Positions 46,228 through 55,761 are shown, counted from the stretch's first letter. The stretch is 63,333 bases of DNA from Caballeronia sp. BR00000012568055 (GCF_029439455.1 NZ_JAQFVG010000315.1:37916-101248), one strand, 5' to 3'. Program-made: numbers and translations. Notes: generated by a model not told the origin, from the sequence alone.

Positions 46228-47358
46228 ATGAATCGCAGAATCAAACGCCTCTTCCTGTTTTCGCTCGCGGCCGCCGTCATGGTGGTCACGCATCCGCCGC
46301 GCGCGCACGCCGAGCGTCTCAAGGATCTCGTCTCGTTTCAGGGTGTGCGGGACAATCCGCTGATCGGTTACGGTCTCGTGGTCGGTCTCGACGGCACCGG
46401 CGACCAGACGATGCAGACGCCGTTCACCACGCAGTCGCTCACCAACATGCTCGGCAATCTGGGTATCACGGTGAACTCGGCGACGACATCGAACATGCAG
46501 TTGAAGAACGTCGCCGCCGTGATGGTTACGGCCACGCTGCCGCCGTTTGCGCGTCCGGGCGAGGCGATCGACGTGACGGTTTCATCGCTCGGTAATGCGA
46601 AGAGTCTGCGTGGCGGCACGCTGCTGATGTCGCCGCTCAAAGGCGCGGACGGCGCGGTCTACGCGATGGCGCAGGGCAATCTCGTGGTCGGCGGTGCAGG
46701 CGCAAGCGCGAACGGCAGCAAGGTACAGGTGAATCAACTTGCGGTCGGCCGCATTTCCGGTGGCGCGATCGTCGAACGCGCGGTGCCGAATGCGGTTACG
46801 CAACCCGGCGGCACCATGCAGATGGAACTGCGCGAAATGGATTTCGACACCACGCAGCGCATCGTGGCGGCGGTGAACAATCAGTTCGGTATGGGCACCG
46901 CGCTCGCACTCGATGGCCGCACCATCCAGCTTCGCGCCCCCGCCGATGCCGGCGAGCAAGTGTCCTTCATGGCGCAGTTGCAGAATATCGACGTGCGTCC
47001 GGCGCAGGCTGCGGCGAAGGTCATTCTCAACGCGCGCACAGGTTCGATCGTGATGAATCAGATGGTCACGTTGCAGAACTGCGCGGTCGCACATGGCAAC
47101 TTGTCCGTCGTGATCAATACGAAAACGGCGGTGAGTCAGCCGGGCGCGTTCTCGAATGGCCAGACAGTCGCCGCGCCGCAATCGAATATTCAGTTGAAGC
47201 AGGATAGCGGCGCGCTCAAGATGCTGAGCGCAGGCGCGAATCTCGCGGATGTCGTCAAGGCGCTCAATGCGCTCGGCGCAACGCCTGCCGATCTGATCTC
47301 GATCCTTCAGTCGATGAAGGCGGCAGGTGCACTTCGCGCCGACCTCGAAATCATCTAA
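46228..47358 (+). CDS. flgI: Flagellar P-ring protein FlgI
   Basis: FlgI forms the periplasmic P ring around the rod with help from FlgA. The 376-aa protein has a signal peptide ending in RAHA|E and then the signature [20 protein letters not shown] and [18 protein letters not shown]. The C-terminus [20 protein letters not shown] is also typical. It is 5 bases after flgH. Confidence 0.98.
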   Translation: MNRRIKRLFLFSLAAAVMVVTHPPRAHAERLKDLVSFQGVRDNPLIGYGLVVGLDGTGDQTMQTPFTTQSLTNMLGNLGITVNSATTSNMQLKNVAAVMVTATLPPFARPGEAIDVTVSSLGNAKSLRGGTLLMSPLKGADGAVYAMAQGNLVVGGAGASANGSKVQVNQLAVGRISGGAIVERAVPNAVTQPGGTMQMELREMDFDTTQRIVAAVNNQFGMGTALALDGRTIQLRAPADAGEQVSFMAQLQNIDVRPAQAAAKVILNARTGSIVMNQMVTLQNCAVAHGNLSVVINTKTAVSQPGAFSNGQTVAAPQSNIQLKQDSGALKMLSAGANLADVVKALNALGATPADLISILQSMKAAGALRADLEII

Positions 47359-47370
47359 GGACCCAGGCTC

Positions 47371-48423
47371 ATGAACTCGAATACGACGAGCGGTATCGCC
47401 AACTCCGCGTTGGCATCGACCGATACGAGCGATGGATTCTCCAAGCTGTCCAACCGTTTTGCACTCGACACGCAGGGCTTCGACGCGCTGCGTGCGCAAG
47501 CCGGCAGCAACCCGCAAGCCGGCCTGAAAGAAGCGGCCAAACAATTCGACGTCGTGTTCACGCAGATGATGCTCAAGAGCATGCGCGACGCGACGCCCTC
47601 CGAGAGCCCGTTCGATTCGAACGATTCGAAGTCCTTCACCGGCATGCTGGATCAGCAGTTGTCGCAGCAGATGTCATCGAAGGGCATCGGCGTGGCGGAC
47701 ATGATGCTGAAGCAGTTGATGCGCAACTCCGGCGCAAAAACCGACGCCGCCAACGGCAACAGCGCGATGAACACGCTGTCCGGCATGGTCAACAAGGCAG
47801 GCGGCGGCGACCTCGATTCGAACGCGGGCAATATCGCCGCGATGAACGCGATGGCGAAAGCCTACGCGGCGGCGCAGGCGAACAAGAACGGCGCATCGGC
47901 GAATCTGGGTAACGGACGCGGCTACACGGCGGCGGACGCGCTCGAAGCGCCCGCGCGCGGCAGCGGATCCGACAAGGTCAACGCATTCGTCGATAGACTC
48001 GCCGTGCCCGCGCAAGCCGCGAGCGCGGCGACGGGCATTCCGGCGCGCTTTATCATCGGACAGGCGGCGCTGGAGTCGGGCTGGGGCAAGCGCGAAATCA
48101 AGAACGCGAACGGCACCACCAGCCACAATATTTTCGGCGTCAAGGCGACCAAGGACTGGACCGGCAAGACTGTCGATTCCGTCACGACCGAATACGTCAA
48201 CGGCGCGCCGAAGAAAGTGGTCGAAAAATTCCGCGCCTACGATTCGTACGAAGACGCGCTCACCGATTACGCCAGCGTCATCAAGAACAATCCGCGTTAC
48301 GCGCCGGTCGTGGGGGCATCGCGTGATGTGGCGGGTTTCGCGCACGGCATGCAGAAAGCGGGTTACGCAACCGATCCGCAATACGCAAAGAAACTCATCT
48401 CGATCATGCGGCAGATCGTCTGA
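47371..48423 (+). CDS. flgJ: Rod cap and peptidoglycan hydrolase FlgJ
   Basis: FlgJ caps the rod and opens the peptidoglycan. The 350-aa protein is the two-domain form: an N-terminal rod-cap domain (LKEAAKQFDVVFTQMMLKSM near residue 50) and a C-terminal glucosaminidase domain (PARFIIGQAALESGWGKREI, with the catalytic Glu in ALESGWG, then HNIFGVKA and KFRAYDSYEDALTDYASVI). A Gln/Ala/Asn-rich linker joins them. It is the last gene of the operon and is followed by a terminator. Confidence 0.97.
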   Translation: MNSNTTSGIANSALASTDTSDGFSKLSNRFALDTQGFDALRAQAGSNPQAGLKEAAKQFDVVFTQMMLKSMRDATPSESPFDSNDSKSFTGMLDQQLSQQMSSKGIGVADMMLKQLMRNSGAKTDAANGNSAMNTLSGMVNKAGGGDLDSNAGNIAAMNAMAKAYAAAQANKNGASANLGNGRGYTAADALEAPARGSGSDKVNAFVDRLAVPAQAASAATGIPARFIIGQAALESGWGKREIKNANGTTSHNIFGVKATKDWTGKTVDSVTTEYVNGAPKKVVEKFRAYDSYEDALTDYASVIKNNPRYAPVVGASRDVAGFAHGMQKAGYATDPQYAKKLISIMRQIV

Positions 48424-48455
48424 TCGACCGATGCGAGAATGATGCAGTAAATACG

Positions 48456-48486
48456 ACAGCGGCCACGTGGCCGCTGTTTCTTTATG
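48456..48486 (+). terminator. Intrinsic terminator after flgJ
   Basis: ACAGCGGCC and GGCCGCTGT form a 9-bp stem with an ACGT loop, followed by TTTCTTT. It lies 32 bases beyond the flgJ stop and ends the flgBCDEFGHIJ operon. Confidence 0.85.
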
Positions 48487-48705
48487 GAGCATTTGAAAGC
48501 GGAACAATCAACCGATTCGAATCGCGGACAAAAAATATCGGTGAAAAGATCAAGTATTCGCCCGTAAATACCGACATACAACAAGAAGGCAGGAAATTTC
48601 GAAACGATGCCTTAGAAGGTGACGACATTGTTCGGACCTTAAGCATCTGCAAACGTTTTACGCCGGAAGGGACGGCGGACCACATAAATATTTCCCGGAC
48701 GACCC

Positions 48706-48732
48706 TAAACTTTTTATAAGGTTTGCCGCTAT
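48706..48732 (+). promoter_or_regulatory. FliA (sigma-28) promoter of the PilZ gene
   Basis: TAAACTTT (48706-48713) and GCCGCTAT (48725-48732) are separated by exactly 11 bases, matching TAAAGTTT-N11-GCCGATAA in seven and six of eight positions. It is 80 bases before the PilZ-gene start. The rest of the 388-base gap between flgJ and this gene shows no other gene. Confidence 0.65.
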
Positions 48733-48811
48733 TCCGAACACCACAGCGCCGGGCTGGCGAAAGTCCCGGCGGCAAAGCAATGTTCTGGATAAAAAGCGGC
48801 GCGCGAGCACA

Positions 48812-49582
48812 ATGAACCTGGCCAGCACCATGAATACCAATCACATGCATGACGTTGAGGATGACGACATTGCCCCGATCGTCGATTTCGGGCGGCGCAA
48901 TCCGCTCGAAATCGGTGTTTCCCTGCGCAATCTGGGAAATCGCGGCGACTTCCTCACGGCGCAGTACGGCGACGGGCAGATCGTCACACGCGTGCTCGAT
49001 GTCGATGCGACGAAGAACACCTTCGTTATCGACTGGGGCGGCGTGTCTGAGCAGAACCGTCACGTTCTCGCGGCGCAGAAGCTGATTTTCCACGCATCGC
49101 CGGATGGCGTGCGCGTGGAGTTCACCACGGGCGCGGCGCGCGAAACCACCTTCGAAGGGCGTCCCGCGTTCGAAGTGGACTTTCCGCCGGTGCTCTACTA
49201 CATGCAGCGCCGCGAGTATTTCCGCGTCGAAGCGCCGGTACTCGATCCGTATATTTGCAGCGGCTCGCTGCCGGACGGCGAGCGCTTCCGCTTCGAAGTG
49301 CATGATTTGTCGCTCGGTGGCGTCGCGCTGCGCACCTCCGATGAACGCGTCGCCGATCTCGAACTCGGTCTGGAAATTCAGGACGCCGAGTTGCACTTCA
49401 CGACCACCGGCAAGGTCACGCTGGACCTGAAACTTGTTTCGCATCGCGAAGCAACTACGGCGAAGGGCGATCGTCGCTTTACGCTCGGCTTCAAATTCCT
49501 GTCGATGCCCGGATCGGCTGAAAACACGCTGCAACGTCTGATTACGCAGCTCGAGATGAAGCGCCGTTCGCTGGCGAAGTAA
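48812..49582 (+). CDS. ycgR: YcgR-like flagellar brake protein (YcgR_N + PilZ)
   Basis: YcgR-type proteins bind cyclic di-GMP and slow the flagellar motor. The 256-aa protein has an N-terminal YcgR domain (NPLEIGVSLRNLGNRGDFLT, about residues 30-130) and a C-terminal PilZ domain whose binding motifs are complete: R134-EYF-R138 (RREYFR) and D165-LSLGG (DxSxxG). The start is uncertain because no strong ribosome binding site precedes the ATG at 48812; ATGs at 48830 and 48845 are alternatives. A FliA promoter upstream and the position between flgJ and flgK argue for co-expression with late flagellar genes. Confidence 0.88.
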   Translation: MNLASTMNTNHMHDVEDDDIAPIVDFGRRNPLEIGVSLRNLGNRGDFLTAQYGDGQIVTRVLDVDATKNTFVIDWGGVSEQNRHVLAAQKLIFHASPDGVRVEFTTGAARETTFEGRPAFEVDFPPVLYYMQRREYFRVEAPVLDPYICSGSLPDGERFRFEVHDLSLGGVALRTSDERVADLELGLEIQDAELHFTTTGKVTLDLKLVSHREATTAKGDRRFTLGFKFLSMPGSAENTLQRLITQLEMKRRSLAK

Positions 49583-49605
49583 GTTTCCGAATCGGCTTTA
49601 TCGAA

Positions 49606-49643
49606 CGAGTCCCGAATGCTTTTAACGCTTCGGGACTCGTTTG
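49606..49643 (+). terminator. Intrinsic terminator after the PilZ gene
   Basis: CGAGTCCCGAA and TTCGGGACTCG form an 11-bp stem with a 12-base loop, followed by TTT. The T tract is short but the stem is perfect. Confidence 0.7.
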
Positions 49644-49778
49644 CATTTCAGGCCCGGAAATAAGCGGTAAATCGTCGCCAGTTCCGCAGATGGTCCGCGC
49701 AAAAAGGAAAACATAATGCAAACGTGGCAAGAACCGCCCGCCGGTTCTGCCCGATTTTTGCCCGATAAAAACGTTTGC

Positions 49779-49805
49779 TCAACTTTCCGAAACTTCCGCC
49801 GATAA
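49779..49805 (+). promoter_or_regulatory. FliA (sigma-28) promoter of flgKL
   Basis: TCAACTTT (49779-49786), an 11-base spacer and a perfect GCCGATAA (49798-49805) form a strong FliA promoter match 60 bases before flgK. Confidence 0.8.
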
Positions 49806-49865
49806 CAGGTGAAGTAAGGCGTCAAACGCCCGCCGTCACGCCGCCCAAATTCAGGACCCAAACGC

Positions 49866-51797
49866 ATGTCGAACAACCTCCTCAGCATCGGATTGTCCGG
49901 TCTGAACGCGGCCCAGTGGGGGCTGACCACGACCGGCAACAACATCAGCAACGCGGCGACGCCGGGCTATACGCTCGAAAAAGTCACGTACACAGAAGCG
50001 TCCGGCCAATACACCGCGTCGGGATATCTCGGCAATGGCGTGCAGACGGCCAACGTCACGCGCCAGTACAGCCAGTATCTGACTACGCAGGTCAACAACA
50101 CGACCGCATCGAGCAGCGCCGCCAGCACGAACTATTCGATGCTCTCGCAGCTCAACAATCTCGTCGGCGATCCGACCACGGGTATTGCGACGGGCATCAG
50201 CAATTACTTCTCCGGCTTGCAGTCGGTGGCGAATTCGCCGAGCAGCACGTCGGCGCGTCAGTCGCTCATCAGCAGCGCGCAGACGCTCGCCGATCAGATC
50301 AACACCGCCGGCCAGAACTACGATCAGTTGCGCCAGAGCGTGAACACGCAGCTCACCAACGCCGCGACGCAGATCAACACGTACACCAAGCAGATTGCCG
50401 ATCTCAATCAGCAGATCGGCGCGCAGACCGCTGGCGGCCAGTCGCCGAATCAGTTGATGGATCAGCGCGATCAGGCTGTCGCAAGCCTCAGTTCGCTGGT
50501 CGGTGTATCGGTGGTGCAGCAGTCGAACGGGAATTACAACGTGTTCGTCGGCAATGGCCAGCCGCTGGTCGTCGGCAATACGAACTACACCTTGCAGACG
50601 GTCAATTCGCCGTCCGATCCGAGCGAAATGACGCTCGCGTACACCAACACCAGCGGCACCACGCAGACCGCCGCGAACACGCAATACCTGAGCGAAGACT
50701 CGCTGTCGGGCGGCGTGGTCGGCGGTTTGATCGACTTCCGCACGCAGACGCTCGATCCCGCGCAGGCCAAGCTCGGCGCGATCGCCACGAGCTTCGCCGC
50801 GCAACTGAACGGCCAGAACGCGCTGGGTGTCGATCTGAACGGTCAGGCAGGCGGCGCGCTGTTTTCCACGGGCACGCCTTCGGTGTATTCGAACGCGCGC
50901 AATCAGGGCAGCGGCACGGTCTCGGTCACGCTCGCAAACTCGACGACGCCGCCCACCAGCGACTACACGCTCTCGTACGACGGCACCAACTACAACCTGA
51001 CCGATTCGACCGGCAAGTCGATGGGCACGATCACGCCGCCGTCGAGCACGGTCGCGGGCATGAACATCTCCGTGTCCGGCACGATGCAGAAGGGCGATTC
51101 CTTCACCATCCAACCGACGCGCTCATCGCTCGATAACTTCTCGCTCGCCACCACCAGCCCGTCAGCGATTGCAGCAGGTTCACCGGCGATCACATCGGCG
51201 GCGACGGCGAATACGGGCACGGGCGCGATTACATCGGCGACGGTGACATCGGGCTACAGCATTCCGACCGATATCAAGCTCACCTACAACTCGACCGCAG
51301 GCGGTTTCACATCGAACGTGGCGTTGACGGTCGGTACCACGACGTATCCCGCCAACACGACGATTCCGTACAGCTCGTCCACCGGCCTCACGGTCAGCGC
51401 GAACGGCGTGAGCGCGACGATCAGCGGCAAGCCATCGAACGGTGACGTGTTCAACGTCGCCGCGAACAAGGGCGGCACGAGCGATGGCAGCAACGCGCTC
51501 GCCATGTCGAACCTCGTCACGGCTAAGTCACTCAACAGTAACACCGACACGCTGACGGGCGCGTACGCGAACTACGTCAACGATATCGGCAACCAGACCA
51601 ACCAGCTCAAAGCCACGAGCACGTCGCAGACTGCGCTGCTGACTCAGGCGACCTCCGCACAGCAGTCGGTGCAGGGCGTGAACCTGAACGAAGAAGCGGC
51701 GAATCTGATGCAGTATCAGCAGCTTTACCAGGCCAACAGCAAGGTGATCCAGATTGCCTCGACGCTGTTCCAGACGATACTCGGCGCGCTCAACTGA
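49866..51797 (+). CDS. flgK: Hook-associated protein 1, FlgK
   Basis: FlgK is the first hook-filament junction protein. The 643-aa protein begins SNNLLSIGLSGLNAAQWGLT and then NNISNAATPGYTLEKV, the conserved axial N-terminus, and ends GVNLNEEAANLMQYQQLYQA followed by NSKVIQIASTLFQTIL. The Ser/Thr-rich centre (residues about 270-560) forms the outer domains. FlgN encoded at 38.3 kb is its chaperone. It has its own FliA promoter and is followed by flgL after 11 bases. Confidence 0.97.
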   Translation: MSNNLLSIGLSGLNAAQWGLTTTGNNISNAATPGYTLEKVTYTEASGQYTASGYLGNGVQTANVTRQYSQYLTTQVNNTTASSSAASTNYSMLSQLNNLVGDPTTGIATGISNYFSGLQSVANSPSSTSARQSLISSAQTLADQINTAGQNYDQLRQSVNTQLTNAATQINTYTKQIADLNQQIGAQTAGGQSPNQLMDQRDQAVASLSSLVGVSVVQQSNGNYNVFVGNGQPLVVGNTNYTLQTVNSPSDPSEMTLAYTNTSGTTQTAANTQYLSEDSLSGGVVGGLIDFRTQTLDPAQAKLGAIATSFAAQLNGQNALGVDLNGQAGGALFSTGTPSVYSNARNQGSGTVSVTLANSTTPPTSDYTLSYDGTNYNLTDSTGKSMGTITPPSSTVAGMNISVSGTMQKGDSFTIQPTRSSLDNFSLATTSPSAIAAGSPAITSAATANTGTGAITSATVTSGYSIPTDIKLTYNSTAGGFTSNVALTVGTTTYPANTTIPYSSSTGLTVSANGVSATISGKPSNGDVFNVAANKGGTSDGSNALAMSNLVTAKSLNSNTDTLTGAYANYVNDIGNQTNQLKATSTSQTALLTQATSAQQSVQGVNLNEEAANLMQYQQLYQANSKVIQIASTLFQTILGALN

Positions 51798-51808
51798 GGT
51801 TTCCAGCG

Positions 51809-53035
51809 ATGCGAATTTCCAGTTCCCAGTATTTCAATCTGAACGTCTCGTCGATGAGCGATCAGCAGAGCACGCTCGCGACGATGTATCAGCAGATCTC
51901 GTCGGGCAAGCGCATTTCCAGCGCTTCCGACGATCCGCTCGGCGCGGCGCAGGCCGTCACGCTGACCATGCAAAGCGGCGCGCTTTCGCAGTACGGCACC
52001 AATCAGACGCAGGCGTTGTCGTCGTTGCAGCAGGAAGATTCGACGTTGAGCGATGTCAGCAACGTGATGCAGAGCGTGCAGACGCAGATCATCCACGCAG
52101 GCGACGGTTCGCTGACCGACGCCGACCGTTCTTCGATTGCCACGGTGCTGCAAGGCTACCGCGATCAGTTGATGAACCTCGGCAACACGCAGGACACCAA
52201 CGGCAACTACATTTTCTCGGGCACGAAGGGCGGCAGCGCGGCGCTAACGAACAACGCATCGGGCGTCGGCGCGAGCTATGACGGCGATCTCGGACAGCGC
52301 ACCGTGCAGATCAATTCGAGCCGCACGGTTTCTGTCGGCGATACGGCGGCATCCATTTTCCAGAGCGTGTCGGCGACGGAAAGCAGTTCGGTGCCGAGCG
52401 CCACGACGGGCAATGCGGGCACGGGCGTGATCAGCGCCGTGAGCATGAACGACTCGACCAACACCAGCAATTCGAGCACGTTCAAGATCAACTTCGCGGT
52501 ATCGGGCGGAGCGACCACGTACACGGTGACGACCACGCCGCCGGGCACGACATCGGCGGCGCAGGCGTTCACGGCGGGATCGAAGATCACGCTGGGCGGA
52601 CAGTCGGTGCAGATCAGCGGCGCGCCCGCCAATGGCGACAGCTTCAACGTGCAGCCGGCGGCATCGGGCAATACGGATGTATTCACCACGCTCGATAACC
52701 TGATTTCCGCGCTCAAGCAGCCGCTGACAGGTTCGAGCACGGCGCAGGCCACGCTCAGCAACGCGCTGGCGACGGCGGGCACGCAGATCGGCAATTCGCT
52801 GAACAACGTGCTGGCGATGCAGACATCGGTCGGCGGACGCGAGCAGCAAGTTCAGGCCGCGCAGACCGCGTTGACGACGAGCCAGACCCAGAACAAATCG
52901 GATCTGGCGAATCTGACGAGCATCGATCTGGTTTCGTCGATCTCGTCGTATGAGCTGACGCAGAACTCGTTACAGGCCGCGCAGATGGCGTTTTCGCAGA
53001 TTCAGAAGATGTCGTTGTTTAATTATTTGAGTTGA
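51809..53035 (+). CDS. flgL: Hook-associated protein 3, FlgL
   Basis: FlgL is the second junction protein joining hook to filament. The 408-aa protein has the flagellin-like N-terminus (MRISSSQYFNLNVSSMSDQQ, then QISSGKRISSASDDPLGAAQ) and C-terminus (IDLVSSISSYELTQNSLQAA). It shares the flgK transcript and ends 19 bases before a bidirectional terminator. Confidence 0.97.
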   Translation: MRISSSQYFNLNVSSMSDQQSTLATMYQQISSGKRISSASDDPLGAAQAVTLTMQSGALSQYGTNQTQALSSLQQEDSTLSDVSNVMQSVQTQIIHAGDGSLTDADRSSIATVLQGYRDQLMNLGNTQDTNGNYIFSGTKGGSAALTNNASGVGASYDGDLGQRTVQINSSRTVSVGDTAASIFQSVSATESSSVPSATTGNAGTGVISAVSMNDSTNTSNSSTFKINFAVSGGATTYTVTTTPPGTTSAAQAFTAGSKITLGGQSVQISGAPANGDSFNVQPAASGNTDVFTTLDNLISALKQPLTGSSTAQATLSNALATAGTQIGNSLNNVLAMQTSVGGREQQVQAAQTALTTSQTQNKSDLANLTSIDLVSSISSYELTQNSLQAAQMAFSQIQKMSLFNYLS

Positions 53036-53053
53036 TCATGTTGTGCTGAAAAG

Positions 53054-53082
53054 AAAACAGCGTCCTCGGACGCTGTTTTTTT
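53054..53082. terminator. Bidirectional terminator between flgL and the RiPP-like operon
   Basis: AACAGCGTC and GACGCTGTT pair around a CTCG loop, with TTTTTTT on the plus side and a mixed A/G stretch giving TTTTCTTTT on the minus strand. It lies between the convergent flgL and PqqD-like gene and marks the downstream edge of the inserted operon. Confidence 0.9.
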
Positions 53083-53088
53083 GCGAAC

Positions 53089-53334
53089 TCAAGCCGGAAC
53101 AATCACGCCATTGTCGAGGCACTTTTGCCAAAATGCGTGGGCGTCGTCTGAAGCGATGCCGGCTTGCTCGCACGCATCGACCAATTCAGTGTTACTGAAT
53201 GCCTTGTCAAGCTTCTGGTGCAGGATGTCAAATCCGGAATGATTAAAGCGAAGTATTCGAAATTGCTTCTTGTCGAAGAAGCTGCGTTCGGATTCACGCA
53301 CGATCAAATCTGCTGCAACACAGAACTGTTCCAT
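53089..53334 (-). CDS. PqqD-like RiPP recognition element protein
   Basis: The 81-aa protein has the size and pattern of PqqD-family peptide chaperones (RRE fold): a beta-strand lead (FCVAADLIVRESERSFF), the helix-turn region RILRFNHSGFDILHQKL, the helix SNTELVDACEQAGI and a final FWQKCLDNGVIVPA. Such proteins hold the leader of a precursor peptide and present it to a radical SAM enzyme. Its ATG overlaps the stop of the radical SAM-peptidase gene by one base (TGATG), so the two are translationally coupled. It is the last gene of the operon. The assignment is by pattern, not by database match. Confidence 0.72.
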   Translation of the reverse strand: MEQFCVAADLIVRESERSFFDKKQFRILRFNHSGFDILHQKLDKAFSNTELVDACEQAGIASDDAHAFWQKCLDNGVIVPA

Positions 53335-54581
53335 CAGTAATATCCTGTCAGGTCGTTTTCGAGTCTCTCGGCGAGAGCTTGGTAAAGCATCGCTTCCGAG
53401 TGCGTTGTCAGTTGCTCGTAGTGAGCATAACTATCGGGTTTCAGATACGCTCTGATTCGATTCAGAGCCCATAGATTTGCTGCCCGTTCGCGTTCGTCCA
53501 GGTGAGACGCGCGCGGAGAAGCGTGCAGGGTGTCCGTCGCGATATGACCGATTTCGTGCATCAAAGAGAAAAACTTGATCGGACGCGGCAGCCCGTTTTC
53601 GATGTACGCGATGTATTCGGCATCGCGCCTGAAGATCAAGGCATTGGCATCCAGAGAGTCTGACTCGACAACTTCGGCCACGCCATATTCGGCGCATGCG
53701 TCCCATAACACCTTCTCGTAAAAGTGCTGGAGCTTTTGATCCACGTACGTAGCGTATTGTTCTGCGATCGACACTGCGCCAAGCTTGCCGATCAATGCTC
53801 CGCCGTCGCCGGCCGCGAGCACGCCATCTGCGCCGATAGTGAGTGGCGGCATTCCAGCGCGCGGGAGAATCTTCTGCCCGGTCCACAAGTCGATCGTGGG
53901 ACTAGCGATCCAGTCGCGCTCGAGGCCGTGTGAGTCGATGAAATCCCGCGCCTCTGTAAGCGCCCGTTCGATTTCCGATTGAGTCAACGCGCGCAGCGTC
54001 GCGCTGCTTTCGAACGCCCGGTAGAAAGCCAGCTTCACCCGAAAAATGCCGACCTCCCGACACAGCGTCAAAAAGCGGGGGAGATCGACCCAGTTGTCCC
54101 GATGAAGGCATATGGCCAGATTCACCTTTACGCCGACCGCTTGAAAGCGACGAATCGAAGACATGACATCGTCGAAGTTTCCAGGGCCGCGAATCGTGTC
54201 GTTTGATTCGGCCGTCGCACCGTCCAGACTCATTTGAATCGTGGGAATGCCGGCTGCCGCATATTTCGACACTTCATCGTCCGACACGCGGGTACCCGTG
54301 ATGGCCACCAGAGGCAGCATGTTTTTCTGATCCGCGTAAGTCACGATATCGAAAAAATGCGGATGCAATAGCGGCTCACCGCCCGAGATGATGAGCAGGT
54401 ACACCCGCTGTTCGCTCAGCTGATCGATGATTGAAAAAGCGGTTTCCTTGCTCAACTCGTGACGATTGAGCAAATCGCTCTGTACGAGAAAGCAGTGCGC
54501 GCACCGGCTCCGGCACCGATACGTGATGTACAGATTAACCGCCTGAGGAAGCCGGGGCCGAATCTTTTGAACGAGCTGCAT
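53334..54581 (-). CDS. Radical SAM protein fused to an ImmA/IrrE-like HExxH metallopeptidase domain
   Basis: The 415-aa protein has an N-terminal radical SAM barrel with the cluster motif C23-xxx-C27-xx-C30 (YRCRSRCAHCFL) and the SAM-binding ISGGEPLLHPHFF. After the barrel, LTIGADGVLAAGDGGALIGK resembles the beta-hairpin core of a SPASM region but has lost the cluster cysteines. The last 130 residues look like an ImmA/IrrE (DUF955) zinc peptidase: EYGVAEVVESDSL, then FFSLMHEIGHIATDT with HEIGH at 342-346, and DERERAANLWALNRI supplying a third-ligand Glu. I chose the ATG at 54581 (GGAG five bases upstream) over the TTG at 54599. It overlaps the exporter gene by 47 bases. Modification and leader cleavage by one protein is my inference. 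Confidence 0.8.
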   Translation of the reverse strand: MQLVQKIRPRLPQAVNLYITYRCRSRCAHCFLVQSDLLNRHELSKETAFSIIDQLSEQRVYLLIISGGEPLLHPHFFDIVTYADQKNMLPLVAITGTRVSDDEVSKYAAAGIPTIQMSLDGATAESNDTIRGPGNFDDVMSSIRRFQAVGVKVNLAICLHRDNWVDLPRFLTLCREVGIFRVKLAFYRAFESSATLRALTQSEIERALTEARDFIDSHGLERDWIASPTIDLWTGQKILPRAGMPPLTIGADGVLAAGDGGALIGKLGAVSIAEQYATYVDQKLQHFYEKVLWDACAEYGVAEVVESDSLDANALIFRRDAEYIAYIENGLPRPIKFFSLMHEIGHIATDTLHASPRASHLDERERAANLWALNRIRAYLKPDSYAHYEQLTTHSEAMLYQALAERLENDLTGYY

Positions 54582-55761
54582 AAACGCTCCAAAGTCCAAG
54601 AGCCAAAATCAACACTGCCGAGACCAGACTGACGACACCAAACATGGCCTTGTCGGAAGTAAAACCGGAGGCCTGAGCCAGGCCGTATGAAAAAAGCGCG
54701 GCGGTCATCGACCGAAGCAGGGCTGCAAGAGAAAGAATGGTGGTTCTGGACTTGCTCCCCGCTGCGATATTCATGTTGATCATGTAGGCGGAAAGCGATG
54801 GGTACACTGCGCGCACGAGTTGGTGGCACAAGATCGCGCAGATAATCCCCGGTACTGCCATGAACTCCGTAAGCACCGCTGCAGAGGCTGCGAAAATCAG
54901 TGCGATCACTACCAGCACGACGGGCCCGTCGACACGCGAACTCACTTTGCTGTACGCGTACGCGAATACGGCCGAAAGCAGAGAAAACGCGCCAAAGACT
55001 AGACCTAGTTCGCGCAAACTCAGGCCGGCACTCATGAGGAGCGGCTGATAAAGATTGAATCCTGTTCTTACGCCTGCAAAGGCCACCGCAGAAACGAGGA
55101 TGGAAACGAACAGCTTGGGAGATTCAAAGGCGGCTTTGCAGGCGTCTAGTGCAATGGCATTAAGCGAGACTTGCCGCACGTTCGGCTCGGCAGTAGGCGC
55201 ATTTATCAGGATGCCGAGTGCGATCGTGGTTACTGAAAGTACGACTATGTCGACGATCATCGGCAGCGCTAGCGAGACGGATGCAAACCAGCCTCCGAGG
55301 GCCGCGCCCGCTGCGCCGCCGAGCAAGGCGAAGCCGTTGCTTCGTGCGCAGACGGCGTTGAACTCACGTTCGCGGTTGGCCGACGCGAAGACCGAAAACA
55401 TCATCGACTGAAAAGCACCGGTCGACAGCGCTCCGCCCAATGAAAACATCGTGGCGGTAAGCAGCATGGGCGTGCGCGTGCCGAAAACGACCAGCGACAA
55501 CATCGCAGAGATATAGATTAGATTCCCGGCGATCAATGCGCGCTTCGCGCCGTATTTGTCGGCAATCGCGCCGGTCGGCAATTGAAACGCCCATGAAAGA
55601 ACGAAGATGCACGACATCAGCATCGCATATTGGGCGAATGTAAAGCCTGCGTATTGCGTGTAGAAAATAACCAGGACAGGCGCGATGAACGTCTCCAACG
55701 CAAACAGCGACTGCAGATAGGAGAGCCATTTCCATTTTTCAATATCTCTATTTGCATCCAT
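54535..55761 (-). CDS. MFS-family exporter
   Basis: This is a major facilitator protein of 408 aa from the ATG at 55761 (MDANRDIEKWKWLSYLQSLF). It shows about 12 hydrophobic segments and the MFS motif A-like loop FQLPTGAIADKYGAKRALIA between helices 2 and 3. The longer frame to 55989 lies inside the upstream radical SAM gene and was rejected. It overlaps that gene by 14 bases and the downstream radical SAM-peptidase gene by 47, so expression must be tightly coupled. Its place in the operon suggests it exports the mature peptide product or gives self-resistance. Confidence 0.85.
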   Translation of the reverse strand: MDANRDIEKWKWLSYLQSLFALETFIAPVLVIFYTQYAGFTFAQYAMLMSCIFVLSWAFQLPTGAIADKYGAKRALIAGNLIYISAMLSLVVFGTRTPMLLTATMFSLGGALSTGAFQSMMFSVFASANREREFNAVCARSNGFALLGGAAGAALGGWFASVSLALPMIVDIVVLSVTTIALGILINAPTAEPNVRQVSLNAIALDACKAAFESPKLFVSILVSAVAFAGVRTGFNLYQPLLMSAGLSLRELGLVFGAFSLLSAVFAYAYSKVSSRVDGPVVLVVIALIFAASAAVLTEFMAVPGIICAILCHQLVRAVYPSLSAYMINMNIAAGSKSRTTILSLAALLRSMTAALFSYGLAQASGFTSDKAMFGVVSLVSAVLILALGLWSVYAARSKDSAPASSGG

